Positions 16,501 through 25,567 are shown, numbered from the stretch's first letter. The stretch is 36,765 nt of DNA from Desulfuromonas sp. (GCF_002868845.1 NZ_PKUB01000007.1:10385-47149); one strand, 5' to 3'. The notes: generated from the letters alone by a model not told the origin. A program made the numbers and translations.

Positions 16501-16745
16501 ACCACCTTGGCGTGGGGCACCGCGAGCATCTGGGTGGTCAGCGGGTAGGTGACCTGCTCCTCCACCACCTGGGGCGCCTGCCCCGGATACTCGGTGAGGA
16601 TGATCACCTGAACGTCGGAGAGGTCGGGAATGGCATCGACCGGGGTGTTGAACAGGGAGTAAGTCCCCGCAACAATGGCGAACAGGGTGAGCAGGGTCAC
16701 CATGAACTTGTTGCGGATGGACCATTCGATTATTTTTTCAAGCAT
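13518..16745 (-). pseudogene. cusA: CusA-like heavy-metal RND efflux pump, interrupted by in-frame TAG
   Basis: Read through, 1075 codons from the ATG at 16745 (a TTG at 16751 is also possible). It is the inner-membrane proton/metal antiporter of an RND tripartite pump. The N-terminus MLEKIIEWSIRNKFMV, the porter segment ARSRVLEYLNY, TM4 AIAIGAMIDAAIIMIENAHKH, MPTTLPGIS and LSTGIKTPVGIKV are CusA/HME-RND hallmarks that point to monovalent Cu/Ag. TAG at 14241-14243 (codon 835) lies between PGIKS and NARQTAWVYVDLRG; CusA-type proteins have Glu at this place (SENA-type), so GAG to TAG (G to T) is the simplest change. The last 240 codons contain the final membrane helices, so truncation would abolish function. 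Operon order cusC-cusB-cusA-His/Met-rich gene is intact. Confidence 0.9.
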
Positions 16746-16789
16746 AGTCAATCCCGGCCAGGGGCCAAAAGGATGGTTTTACGCTTTAG

Positions 16790-16814
16790 GTTTTAGGCAC
16801 CTAACACCTAAAAC
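16790..16814. repeat. intergenic TTTTAGG-type palindromic repeat between cusB and cusA
   Basis: GTTTTAGG (16790-16797) and CCTAAAAC (16807-16814) are inverted copies flanking another TTAGG/CCTAA pairing, preceded by a related GTTTTACGCTTTAG unit. It lies in the 76-bp gap after the cusB stop. Such short A/T-G repeats are scattered between genes in many bacterial genomes. Confidence 0.6.
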
Positions 16815-16821
16815 AAGCCCT

Positions 16822-18309
16822 CTAAAACAGTTCGTCGAGATCTTCCTTCTCCTCCCCGAACAGGTCGTCGATCTCCTCCTCCGGGCCGGCGGGCTCCGGT
16901 TCCCCGGCCGGTTCGAGCATCTTCTGGATTGCCTCGCGCAGCTTGCTCTCCGAATCGAGCATGAACTGGGCGCTGGTCACCACCTTCTCTCCATCGAGCA
17001 AGCCCTGGCGGATTTCGATCATCCCCCCCTCGCCCTGCAGGCCGGTCTTGACCCGCCGCGGCTCGAACTTGCCCTCGCCCAGGGCGACGAAAACCGTGCT
17101 CTGTTCGCCGGAGGAGAGGACGGCCTCGCCCGGCACCGCCAGGGCGCCCTGGACGGTCTCTCCTTCGAGCCGCACATTGACGTACATGTCGGGTTTCAGT
17201 TCCAGTCCCGGGTTGTCCAGGTCGATGCGGGCCTTGACGGTGCGGGTCTTCGCCTCCACGTAGGGGTAGACGGTGGAAACGGTGCCGGTAAGGGTGCTGC
17301 CGCCCACGAAGGGGAGCTCGACGGTCGCCTTCTGGCCGGCCTTGACCCAGGGCAGCTCGTACTCGTAGATATCGGCGAAGACCCAGACCTTGGAGATGTC
17401 AGAGAGCTGGAACAGCTCCATCCCCGACTGAACGTACATCCCCTCGTTGACCATCTTCATGGTCACGATGCCACCGTAGGGGGCGTAGAGGGTGAGGGTC
17501 TTCTTCACCTGGCGGGTCTGCTCCAGGTCGCGAATCTGCCGCGAAGAGACATCCCAGAGCTTGAGCCGTCGCCGGGAGGACTCGAGCAGCCTTTTCCCCC
17601 CATCGGCAATCTCGGGAAAGGGGCTCTGGGACAAGGCGGCGTTGTTGGCCAGGGCCAGCAGGAGCTCTTCCTGGGCGGAAACGAGTTCGGGGCTGTAAAT
17701 CTCCAGCAGCGCCTGCCCTTTCCTCACCATCTCCCCGGTTTCGGCGACGTGCAGTTTTTCAACCCAGCCGGCCACCTTGCTGTTGACCGAGTACTGGCGG
17801 GGCTCCTCGTACCCCACGAGGCCGACGGTGCGAACGGTGCGGCTGAGGTCGGTCCGCACCGCCACTGCCGTGCGAACCCCCATGTTCTGCGCCGTCACCG
17901 GGTCGATCCTGATGACCGCCCCGGTTGCCGCCTCGTCCTCGTAGACCGGAACGAGATCCATCCCCATAGGAGATTTTCCGGCCTCGTCGCGGATATAGGT
18001 CGGGTCCATCGGCGCCACCCAATACTTGATCTTCCTCTCCCCTTTGGACTTTTCCCCGTCACCGCCGGTTCCGGATTTGAGGGGGGTCAGGTCCATGGCG
18101 CAGATGGGACAGAGGCCCGGTTCATCGACGATAATCATCGGATGCATGCCGCAGGTGTACTTCACGTCGGCGGCATGCGCTGCGCCGGGACCACCTATGG
18201 AGACCTCCTCCCCGGCCAGAAGACACCGGGAGAGGTAAAGACCACCGCCGCCGGAGAGCAGCAGGACGGTCAGCAGGCTGATGGAAAAAATCTTGGCGGG
18301 TCGCGTCAT
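16822..18309 (-). CDS. cusB: CusB-like RND periplasmic adaptor with two heavy-metal-binding domains
   Basis: 495 aa membrane-fusion protein linking CusA to CusC. An N-terminal membrane anchor or signal (residues 8-28) is followed by two heavy-metal-binding (HMBD) modules: YTCGMHPM...CPICAMDLTP (51-77) and a second, degenerate YWVAPMDPTY...SPMGMDLVPVY (96-124). The first keeps Cys53, Met55, His56, Cys67 and Cys70; the second keeps only Met ligands. The lipoyl/hairpin/beta-barrel adaptor core follows (about 130-440: VRTVGLVGYEEPRQYSVNSK, then GWVEKL). The C-terminus is an unusual acidic tail (EEEIDDLFGEEKEDLDELF). Starts 2 bp after the cusC stop and ends in TAG. It probably delivers metal from periplasm to the pump. 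Confidence 0.93.
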   Translation of the reverse strand: MTRPAKIFSISLLTVLLLSGGGGLYLSRCLLAGEEVSIGGPGAAHAADVKYTCGMHPMIIVDEPGLCPICAMDLTPLKSGTGGDGEKSKGERKIKYWVAPMDPTYIRDEAGKSPMGMDLVPVYEDEAATGAVIRIDPVTAQNMGVRTAVAVRTDLSRTVRTVGLVGYEEPRQYSVNSKVAGWVEKLHVAETGEMVRKGQALLEIYSPELVSAQEELLLALANNAALSQSPFPEIADGGKRLLESSRRRLKLWDVSSRQIRDLEQTRQVKKTLTLYAPYGGIVTMKMVNEGMYVQSGMELFQLSDISKVWVFADIYEYELPWVKAGQKATVELPFVGGSTLTGTVSTVYPYVEAKTRTVKARIDLDNPGLELKPDMYVNVRLEGETVQGALAVPGEAVLSSGEQSTVFVALGEGKFEPRRVKTGLQGEGGMIEIRQGLLDGEKVVTSAQFMLDSESKLREAIQKMLEPAGEPEPAGPEEEIDDLFGEEKEDLDELF

Positions 18310-18311
18310 CC

Positions 18312-19625
18312 CTAACGTTCCTTTGGGTCGTTATTCTGATAAGACTGCTGAATCCGGGCCCGGTTGAGCCCTGCCTCGTACTCGATACGGGCCAGACTGC
18401 GCTGATACTCGGCCACCGCCCGAAAGTAGTCGATCTCATAGCGGTAGAGCCCCAGGAGCGAATTGAGCACGTTGAGGAAATCGACTTTGCCGACCTGGTA
18501 GGCGCTCATCGAAGCCTGGAAGGCCTGGGAGGCCTGCGGAACGAGGCCGGTTTTGTAGAGCATTGCCTGGTCGCGGCTGCGCTCCTTGCGGGCGAAAGCA
18601 CTGTGCAGGTTGGCAGCGACCTTTCCGCGGAAATCCTCCAGTTGTCTCCGGGCCATCCGGCTGCCGGCCCGAGCCTCCGCAACCGCCTCGGAGCGCTTTT
18701 CCCCGAATATGGGCAGGTTGATCGTCACCCCGGCGCTGGCGAAATCGGTGCCGCCGTCGGCCAGACCGTCGTCCCGGAAACGATAGCCGGCAAAAACCGT
18801 AAGATCCGGCTTATAGTCGAGCCGGGCCAGTTTTTCCTTGGCCTCGAAGCGTTCGAGCAGCGAACGATAGGCGGCGAACATGGGACGGCTTTCCTCGGCC
18901 TGTTCCTGAAGGCCTGCAAGGGTAAAGTCAAACGGTGTCAGCCCCGCCTCCGGCAGGCCCGATTGGGATGAACCCGCCGGGCGATCGAGGATCGCGTTCA
19001 GGGCGGCGAGAGCCTCCTCGCGGCCCTGGCGAAGGGTGAAAAGCGAATCCATCAGCTTTGATCGCTCCACCTGGGCCTTGAGCACATCCTGCTGGAGACC
19101 CTGGCCGACTTCATACCGGGTCTCGGCCAGGCGGATGGTGTCATCGAGCAGGCGCAGGTTCTTCTCGACAATGGCGATCGCCTTGTCCTGCTGAAAGAGC
19201 CGGTAATAGACGTCTTTCAACCCGAACCTGACTTTCAGGCGAGTCTCCTCGTAGGCCGCCCGATACCACTCGGCCTCGGTCTCGGCAACCTCTCCCTTCA
19301 ACCCGAGCTTGCCTGGGTAGGGAAACTTCTGTGCGATTTTCACGTCGTTACCGGTCATGGGCGTGTCGTCGGCGTTGAAGGAATCGACCGGGTAATTGGA
19401 AAAGGCAATGGTCAGCTGAGGGTCGTTCAGGGAACGGGACGGAAGGACCTTGTGCTCGAACATTCTCCAGCGAGCCTCTGCGGCCCGTATCTCCGGGTTA
19501 CGGGCGAGGGCCTCGGCGACAAGCTCCGGAAGGAGGGTCTCTGCGAAAACCATCCCTGGAACTCCCCCGAGTAAAACAGAGCAGAACAGGGCATGAACCA
19601 GATACCTGCGCAAAAAAGAACCCAC
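18312..19625 (-). CDS. cusC: CusC/TolC-like outer-membrane efflux channel
   Basis: 437 aa from the GTG at 19625, which sits behind AAAGGA and opens directly into the signal peptide (FLRRYLVHALFCSVLLGG, then MVFA). The ATG at 19667 is in frame but has no Shine-Dalgarno and adds 14 non-signal residues. Two outer-membrane-efflux-protein repeats are visible, with the N-half ALARNPEIRAAEARW and the C-half ASAGVTINLPIFGEKR motif (N-L-P-I) and long coiled-coil helices. First gene of the cus-like operon; it provides the outer-membrane duct. Ends in TAG, immediately before cusB. Family certain; metal specificity comes from the neighbours. Confidence 0.9.
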   Translation of the reverse strand: MGSFLRRYLVHALFCSVLLGGVPGMVFAETLLPELVAEALARNPEIRAAEARWRMFEHKVLPSRSLNDPQLTIAFSNYPVDSFNADDTPMTGNDVKIAQKFPYPGKLGLKGEVAETEAEWYRAAYEETRLKVRFGLKDVYYRLFQQDKAIAIVEKNLRLLDDTIRLAETRYEVGQGLQQDVLKAQVERSKLMDSLFTLRQGREEALAALNAILDRPAGSSQSGLPEAGLTPFDFTLAGLQEQAEESRPMFAAYRSLLERFEAKEKLARLDYKPDLTVFAGYRFRDDGLADGGTDFASAGVTINLPIFGEKRSEAVAEARAGSRMARRQLEDFRGKVAANLHSAFARKERSRDQAMLYKTGLVPQASQAFQASMSAYQVGKVDFLNVLNSLLGLYRYEIDYFRAVAEYQRSLARIEYEAGLNRARIQQSYQNNDPKER

Positions 19626-19802
19626 GATCAGATATCCTTTCTGCTGCCGAAAGGTCAGGAGTCTCATAGTAAAAATATAAACCCTCGGGTCAAAGCTACA
19701 ATCCTAACTATTGATAATTGCTGTTTCAGGAATCATGCCGGAAAATTTCCGCTGCGATTAACCAGGATTTAACGCTCTGGACAACGGGTACCCCCGAAAA
19801 AG

Positions 19803-19839
19803 TGGAGAATATTCTACAAGGACAGGGGAATATTCTCCA
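19803..19839. promoter_or_regulatory. 12-bp inverted repeat operator between cusC and the M1 peptidase gene
   Basis: TGGAGAATATTC (19803-19814) and GAATATTCTCCA (19828-19839), perfect inverted copies around a 13-bp spacer. Each half contains the self-complementary octamer GAATATTC, with octamer centres 21 bp apart, exactly two helical turns. It lies 50 bp upstream of the M1 promoter and about 180 bp upstream of cusC, in the divergent spacer. This looks like a cooperative dimer-of-dimers binding site; the regulator is unknown. Confidence 0.7.
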
Positions 19840-19865
19840 ACCCTTCCACAAAAACCCTTCGACCT

Positions 19866-19895
19866 TTGGATGAAACCGGTGGATTGGGCTATAAT
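19866..19895 (+). promoter_or_regulatory. candidate promoter of the M1 peptidase-ChaN operon
   Basis: TTGGAT (19866-19871), 18-bp spacer, TATAAT (19890-19895). With this promoter the transcript would begin at about 19902, almost at the ATG at 19903, so the mRNA may be leaderless. Confidence 0.5.
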
Positions 19896-19902
19896 GAGAC
19901 CC

Positions 19903-21996
19903 ATGATAAAAAACATTTTGACAATCTGCGGTTTCGCCCTATATGCCCTCCTGGTCCTGCTTCCCGCTCCCCTTCGGGCAGCAACCACCATCCTTCACCA
20001 CGATCTGCAGGTGCGCCTCTTTCCCGGAGAAGCCCGACTCGAAGGAAGAGATGCTCTGCGCCTCACGGTGGAGGGGAAGGAAAAGGTCGTTTTTCGGCTT
20101 TCGCCCGGAGCCCGGGTCGAGAGGGTCGTGCTGGAAGGACGCGATATCCCTTTCGAGTTTGAACAGGGCAGTCTGAGGGTCTCTCTCCCGGTGGCGGGCG
20201 GACGATCCCAGATCATCCTGAGGGTCGATTACCAGGGGCGCTTTCAGGACGCGATCCCCGGCCAGCCGGTCCATTCCGAGGACCCGAGCTACGGCATCGC
20301 CGGAACCATTTCCCCCAAAGGCGCATTCCTCAGCCCCGCCGCAGGATGGTATCCCGACCTGCCCGGCGGCAACGCCACCTTCCGGCTTCGGGTCGAAGCC
20401 CCTGCAGGTTTCGAAGGGATCACCGCCGGGGCGCTCGTCGCCGAGGGTCGAAAAGACGGGCAGAGCTACTCAGTCTGGCAGACCGCCCGCCCCCTGAGCG
20501 GCCTGACCCTGGCGGCCGGGCCCTACCGCATGGAGCGCGACCTCTACGGCGACATCCCCCTGCTGGCGTACTTTTACCCGGAGAACGAACACCTTGCCCA
20601 GACCTACCTGGCGGCGGTCAAGGCCTACCTCGAAATGTACAGTGAACTGTTCGGCCCCTATCCCTACGAAAAGTTCGCCGTGGCGGAGAACTTTTTCCCC
20701 ACCGGATACGGATTCCCCTCCTGGACTCTCCTCGGCAGCTCCGTGGTGCGCCTGCCCTTCATCGTCGAGACGAGCCTCGGCCACGAGGTCGCCCATTCCT
20801 GGTGGGGCAACGCCGTGAAGGTCGATTACGCATCGGGGAACTGGTCCGAAGGGCTGACGACCTATGTGGCGGACCATCTCTACAAGGAACGGTCTTCCCC
20901 GGAAGAGGCCCTCGAGTACCGCAGGAAAATCCTGCGCGACTACACGACCCTCGTCGATGACGAGTCCGACTTCCCCCTGAGTTCCTTCACCAGCCGGGAC
21001 AGCGCGGCGAGCCAGGCGGTCGGGTACGGCAAGGCCGCCATGGTCTTTCACATGCTCCGCCGCCTGGTCGGCGAGGCACCTTACTGGGAGGGGCTCAAAA
21101 GGGCCTCGGCCGAACGTCTTCATCAACGGGTCGGCTGGTCAGAGCTGAAGTAGGACTTCGAAGCGACGAGCGGCAAAAGCCTGAAACGGTTCTTCCGGCA
21201 ATGGCTGGAACGACCCGGGGCCCCCTCCCTTGCCCTTCGGGACGTCTCCTTCGGGCGACGGGACAATGCTTGGCTGATCGAAGGCAGCCTGGTTCAGACG
21301 CCGCCCTTTTACGACCTCCTCGTCCCGGTGCGAGTCGAGACGACCAGCGGACCCCTGGAAGGGAAGATCCCCTCGCAAAAAGGATCAGCGCCCTTCATCC
21401 TTGAGACTCCGGCCCGCCCGTTGCGCCTCGTCGTGGACCCCGATGCGGACCTCTTCCGCCGGCTCCATCCCGAAGAGAGCCCTCCCACGGTCAACGCCAT
21501 CCGCGGCGCCCCCGCCCTGATGGCCGTGGTCTCGATCGGCCTGGAGAAGGAGGCCCTGGAAGGGACCAAAACCCTCCTCGCCGCGCTGAGGCAGGAGAAG
21601 GCACTCATGCTGGCCGAGGGCCAGGTCGACCTGAGGGCACTGAAGGATCATGACCTCCTTTACCTGGGCTGGCCGCGAAACACCATCCTGCACCCGGTCC
21701 TGCCGGAAGGTCTGTCGATAGGAAAAGGAAACGTCACGCTCTTCGGGACGACCTACGACGACCCGGGCGCCGCCCTCTTCGTCGCCCTGCCCCACCCGGT
21801 GAACCCGGAACGAAGCGCCGCCATCTTCATCCCCCTCTCGGGCGCCGCCGCCGGCAAGGCCGCCCGCAAGATCCCCCACTACGGCAAGTACAGCTACCTT
21901 CTCTTCGAAGACGGGACCAACCGGGTCAAGGGAACCTGGCCCGTCACGGCCTCTCCCCTCATCCACGAATTTTCAGACCGCGAGGACTCCCGATGA
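19903..21996 (+). pseudogene. M1-family zinc metallopeptidase, secreted, interrupted by in-frame TAG
   Basis: Read through, 697 codons. A signal peptide (MIKNILTICGFALYALLVLL, then APLRA) precedes an aminopeptidase-N-like N-terminal beta domain. The catalytic domain has AENFFPTGYGFPSWT (substrate strand) and HEVAHSWWGN (zinc ligands His294, His298, catalytic Glu295), with NWSEG supplying the third ligand (Glu316). TAG at 21151-21153 (codon 417) separates GWSELK from DFEATSGKSLKRFFRQWLE in the same frame; the downstream half still carries the family-typical F-E-x-x-SGK...FF.QW motif and a C-terminal ancillary domain. GAG to TAG would be one G to T change. Starts at 19894 or 19870 are also in frame. 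It overlaps the ChaN-like gene by 4 bp. Likely degrades peptides in the periplasm or outside. Confidence 0.88.
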
Positions 21997-22856
21997 AAAG
22001 AATCGCTCTTCGATCCGCTCTCATGGCCTTCTTCGTTTGCACCATCGGCCTCGCCGCCCCGATATCTCCCGAAGCCCACACCCTCAAAATGGACGATCGG
22101 TCGGTCGTGTCCTTCGACGAGGTTGTCGAGGACCTGCGGACCGTCCGGCTCATTTTCATCGGGGAACTTCACGACAACGAGGCCCACCATCGGGCCCAGT
22201 TGCAAATCATCGAGGCCCTTCGAAACGCCGGGGTTCCCGTGGCTGTCGCTCTTGAAATGTTTCGAAGCGGGAGTCAGCCCGAGCTGGATCGCTGGACCGA
22301 AGGAGAGATGTCAGAGAGGGATTTCCTGGAGGTCTTCAACGCGAACTGGAGCATGTGGCCTGTGTACCGGGAGATTTTCCTTCACGCGCGACACCACAAC
22401 ATCCCCATGGTGGGGCTGAACATCCCGAGGTCGATCACGCAGCAGGTCGCCGAGGGCGGATTCGCCTCCCTGCCCCCGGAGCAGGCGGGGAGCCTGCTTC
22501 CGGTGCGTTGCGACGTCGATGAAAAGTACCAGGACTTTATTCGACTCACCCTCGGAGGGCACGGCCACAACGGAGCGAACTTTTACAATTTTTGCGAGGC
22601 TCAGCTCCTCTGGGACGGAGTCATGGCCCATACCCTGCTTGAATATCTTAAAACGCATCCCGGCATGACCGTCGTCGTGCTGGCCGGCAGCGGTCATTCC
22701 TGGAAGCACGGCATCCCGGAACAGGTCCGTCGCCAATCCGACCTGGACTTCAGGGTCCTCCTTCCGGCGGTTCGGGGCCGAATCGACCCCGACATGGTGG
22801 GGAAAGAAGAGGCCGACTACCTGATGCTCGGCCTGGAGGAAGCGCCCCTGCACTGA
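21993..22856 (+). CDS. ChaN-family (DUF399) haem-binding-type lipoprotein relative
   Basis: 287 aa. It begins with a signal peptide (residues 1-28, FVCTIGLAAPISPEA), without a clear lipobox Cys. The ChaN core carries IFIGELHDNEAHHRAQL (about 50-66), VALEMFRSG, NWSMWPVYREIFLHA, LNIPRSI and the C-terminal VVVLAGSGHSWKHGIP, all family signatures. ChaN of Campylobacter binds paired haems at the outer membrane; other members are suspected TIKI-like metalloproteases, and the GELHD motif fits both views. Its ATG overlaps the M1 peptidase stop (ATGA), so the two are co-translated and may work together on peptides or haem proteins. Function inferred from family only. Confidence 0.88.
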   Translation: MKRIALRSALMAFFVCTIGLAAPISPEAHTLKMDDRSVVSFDEVVEDLRTVRLIFIGELHDNEAHHRAQLQIIEALRNAGVPVAVALEMFRSGSQPELDRWTEGEMSERDFLEVFNANWSMWPVYREIFLHARHHNIPMVGLNIPRSITQQVAEGGFASLPPEQAGSLLPVRCDVDEKYQDFIRLTLGGHGHNGANFYNFCEAQLLWDGVMAHTLLEYLKTHPGMTVVVLAGSGHSWKHGIPEQVRRQSDLDFRVLLPAVRGRIDPDMVGKEEADYLMLGLEEAPLH

Positions 22857-22870
22857 CCCGGGAAAACCCG

Positions 22871-23647
22871 CTACCTGCGGACCCCCTTCCCATCCATAGA
22901 AACTTCGAACTCGCCCTCGCCCGAGACGAACCGCACCCGATCGGGGAGGATTTCCAGCACCTTCGCACCTTCGACGACTGTTCCCTCCATGACCGGCAAC
23001 CCATTCACCACGGCGAGCCGCGCCAGGGGATTCTCCCCGAAAGCGATCCCGGAAATCACCAGGCCAGAAGCATGACTCCCTTCGGAGGGCTCGACCTCCG
23101 GGAGCGACTCGGCGGCTGCCCGTGCAGCGGTTGCTTGAACATTCTCGTCCGGGACAACGGGAACTCTTGTCACGATCTGGGCGGGTATCGGCGCCACACC
23201 CTCGGTCGCCACGGTCGGTTCCACGGAAGGAACCGGTTCGGTCCGAGAGGGGGCGGATGGGACGACGGCCGAGGCGGGTCGCAGATCCTCGATCTTCACC
23301 TCCACCACCTCCGGCTCCGAAGGAGCAGTGACTGCCGGTAAAGTCCTGACGGCCCCGACCTCCCGGGAGACCGTCTCCGGTGGAGAGCCGGCGCGGCCCT
23401 GGGGAGTGACCGGCTCCGATCGATGCAGAACGGGCGCAGCGGAGGGCGGCTCCGGTCCGAACAGGTGCCAGGCGCCGACGCACCCGACCCCCAAGAGGAG
23501 ACAAAAACCGAGCAGGAGCGGCCATGGGAAGGCCCTCCTCTTTCTCTGGGCGGAACGCAGAATGTCCCGGGCGATGTCGACCTGCCCCTCGTTGCGGCGG
23601 GCCTTTTCCTGCTCCAGCTTCCTCAGGGCCTTGAGGATGGAACTCAT
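22871..23647 (-). CDS. gspB: GspB-like type II secretion assembly protein
   Basis: 258 aa. A cytoplasmic N-terminus with the conserved MSSILKALRKLEQEK opening is followed by one membrane helix (about 40-62), a Pro/Ala/Val-rich periplasmic linker (65-190), and a C-terminal domain (SGIAFGENPLARLAVVNGLP, MEGTVVEGAKVLEI, then RV) of the T2SSB/PilP-like fold. GspB works with the ATPase GspA to insert the secretin GspD through peptidoglycan. It overlaps gspA by 4 bp. The rest of the gsp cluster is not in the window. Ends in TAG. Confidence 0.9.
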   Translation of the reverse strand: MSSILKALRKLEQEKARRNEGQVDIARDILRSAQRKRRAFPWPLLLGFCLLLGVGCVGAWHLFGPEPPSAAPVLHRSEPVTPQGRAGSPPETVSREVGAVRTLPAVTAPSEPEVVEVKIEDLRPASAVVPSAPSRTEPVPSVEPTVATEGVAPIPAQIVTRVPVVPDENVQATAARAAAESLPEVEPSEGSHASGLVISGIAFGENPLARLAVVNGLPVMEGTVVEGAKVLEILPDRVRFVSGEGEFEVSMDGKGVRR

Positions 23648-25353
23648 AAGACCCCTCCCTCTTCGCCCATTCCGGAACGCAGCCGAGGCGGATCGAACCG
23701 GGGGTCCTCCTGGTAAAGGAGCATCAGGGTGTGGGGTCCGACCCTACCGTCCTGAGCCACGCCCCGGTCAGCCTGGAAACGGGTCACCGCCGCGATGGTG
23801 GCCGCGTCGAAAACCCCGCTTGGCTTTTCCTGAAGATAGCCGAGTCCACCGAGAAAACCCTGCAGGCGCGCTACCCCCTTCCCACGGGTCCCCGGGCGGG
23901 TGATGACGGGAAGGTCGGAAAAATTTTTCCAGGGAAGAAGGGCCCGGCCGAACCAAAGAGTTTCCAGCTCTCCACGGGTCAGAACGTCTCTTCCCGCCAG
24001 GGCCGGGGCGATTCCCCATCCTCCCTCAGCCTCCCGGCTCAGGGCCAGGTAGCGGCTTCCGACCGTACCGGGCAGGGTCAATTCGAGCAGTGCGGGGGAA
24101 TCGAGTCGCAGCAGGTCGTCAAGCCCCCCCTGAAAACTGGCAAGCCTCAACCGCCTCTTCCCGGCCGCGGCCCGCAGCCCCTTGGCCAGTTCCAGCTCCT
24201 TGCGGTCCGCGATTTCCCGCACCTTCCACAGCTGGGCCAGGCCATTGAAGGAGGCAACCGCACTGGACTTTTCCTCCATGGCCCGAAGGTTCTCGCGGAG
24301 GATTTCGATCGCGGAATCCGGTTGTAAGACGGCGGCCGGCTCCAGGGCCGGTTGTTGTGCGACGGGCCGGGGCGAAGGCGCCGCCTCGGTGGCCGGGGGG
24401 GGGACAGGCGCCGGGTTCTGACCCGATGCCGTGGCAGTCGAAACGACCCGCGAAGACGGTTTGTCCCAGAAGAGAAAGAGTCCCCCGGCGACAAGTAAGG
24501 CGGAGACAAGGGCGGTGATCAGCGCCCGCCCCCCGGAGGTCCCTTTTTTATCCCGACGCAACTCTTTCAGGGCCTCGCAAACGATGGCCCGGCTGATCGA
24601 TTTTTCTTCCTTGGTATAGGCCACGAGCAGGGCCCGGTCGCAAAGGACGTTGATCAGGCGGGGCAGCCCCCCGGAGAATCGGTAGACCCGCTTCAGGGCT
24701 CCGGTCGAAATCAGGGAAGGGTTTCCCCCCGCGACCCTCAGGCGGTGTTCGACGTAGGTCCGGGTGTCCTGGAAATCCATGGGGCCCAGTTTGTAGCGAA
24801 CCGTGATCCTCTGACTCAGCTGCCTCAGTTCTGGACGTTCGAGCATCGTGCCGAGCTCTGGCTGCCCCACCAGGATGATCTGGATGAGCTTGTCCTTTTC
24901 CGTCTCCAGGTTGGAGACAAGCCGGACTTGTTCAAGGACCTCGGGTTTGAGGTTCTGCGCCTCGTCAATGACCAGAACCACGGTACGCCCGGCGGCGTTC
25001 TCCTCGAGCAGAAAATCGTTGAGGGCCTCGAGATGGTCCGTTTCATCAGGCCCCTGGCAACTGACGCCGAACTCCCGGTTAATGCTGCGCAACAGCTCAG
25101 GCCCCGACCTGCTGGGGTTGAAGATCAGCGCCAGCCGATAGGCGTCGTCATCGAGTTCGTTGAGCAGGGTCCTCAGGATGGTCGTCTTCCCGGTGCCGAC
25201 CTCCCCGATGATCTCGATGAATCCGGACCGGTTGCGAATCCCGTACAGAAGATGGGCGAACCCCTCCTTGTGCTGCTGACTCAGGAAGATGAACCGGGGA
25301 TTGGGGGTCAGGTTGAAGGGCTTTTCCTGAAAACCAAAATAATCACAGTACAT
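23644..25353 (-). CDS. gspA: GspA/ExeA-like AAA ATPase with peptidoglycan-binding domain
   Basis: 569 aa. MYCDYFGFQEKPFNLTPNPR is the family opening. An AAA ATPase domain follows: Walker A GEVGTGKT (50-57), Walker B and sensor LVIDEAQN (127-134), and GGLPRLINVLCD (about 230). A membrane helix (about 277-297, ITALVSALLVAGGLFLFW) leads to a Pro/Ala-rich linker and periplasmic part, and a C-terminal PG_binding_1 domain (about 500-550: VARLQGFLGGLGYL...VTRFQADRGVAQDGRVGP). It couples cytoplasmic ATP use to cell-wall remodelling for secretin assembly in type II secretion. No obvious Shine-Dalgarno precedes the ATG at 25353. Divergent from the glucan phosphorylase gene across 214 bp, in which I see no clear site. 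Confidence 0.92.
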   Translation of the reverse strand: MYCDYFGFQEKPFNLTPNPRFIFLSQQHKEGFAHLLYGIRNRSGFIEIIGEVGTGKTTILRTLLNELDDDAYRLALIFNPSRSGPELLRSINREFGVSCQGPDETDHLEALNDFLLEENAAGRTVVLVIDEAQNLKPEVLEQVRLVSNLETEKDKLIQIILVGQPELGTMLERPELRQLSQRITVRYKLGPMDFQDTRTYVEHRLRVAGGNPSLISTGALKRVYRFSGGLPRLINVLCDRALLVAYTKEEKSISRAIVCEALKELRRDKKGTSGGRALITALVSALLVAGGLFLFWDKPSSRVVSTATASGQNPAPVPPPATEAAPSPRPVAQQPALEPAAVLQPDSAIEILRENLRAMEEKSSAVASFNGLAQLWKVREIADRKELELAKGLRAAAGKRRLRLASFQGGLDDLLRLDSPALLELTLPGTVGSRYLALSREAEGGWGIAPALAGRDVLTRGELETLWFGRALLPWKNFSDLPVITRPGTRGKGVARLQGFLGGLGYLQEKPSGVFDAATIAAVTRFQADRGVAQDGRVGPHTLMLLYQEDPRFDPPRLRSGMGEEGGVL

Positions 25354-25567
25354 GGGCAGGGGCCGCCAGTGAAGGGATGGGAAAGGTCTTTCGCAGAGCT
25401 AAATGTCCCACACTCAAGCGATTATTTCAAGACTTCAATCGGTCCGGGTGCAGAAACCGGTGGCCTTCCCGCGCCCACTTTGCCCCTACCCATATGAGCT
25501 ATTCCTGCTATGCTTGGTATTTGAGTAGGGGGACTTAATTACAACACGTCAAGCGAGGGCACGACCG

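Noticed and set aside
3171-21153. Codon reassignment (pyrrolysine or ciliate-like) as the explanation of internal TAG/TAA
   Set aside because: TAG ends ihfB, prc, cusB, cusC, gspB and glgP, and TAA ends the His/Met-rich gene, each at the expected family length where this can be judged. The two different premature stops have no shared downstream signal. Not excluded, but less simple than transversion-type changes.
25354-25567. Promoter or operator between gspA and glgP
   Set aside because: Several AT-rich hexamers exist, but none forms a correctly spaced pair.
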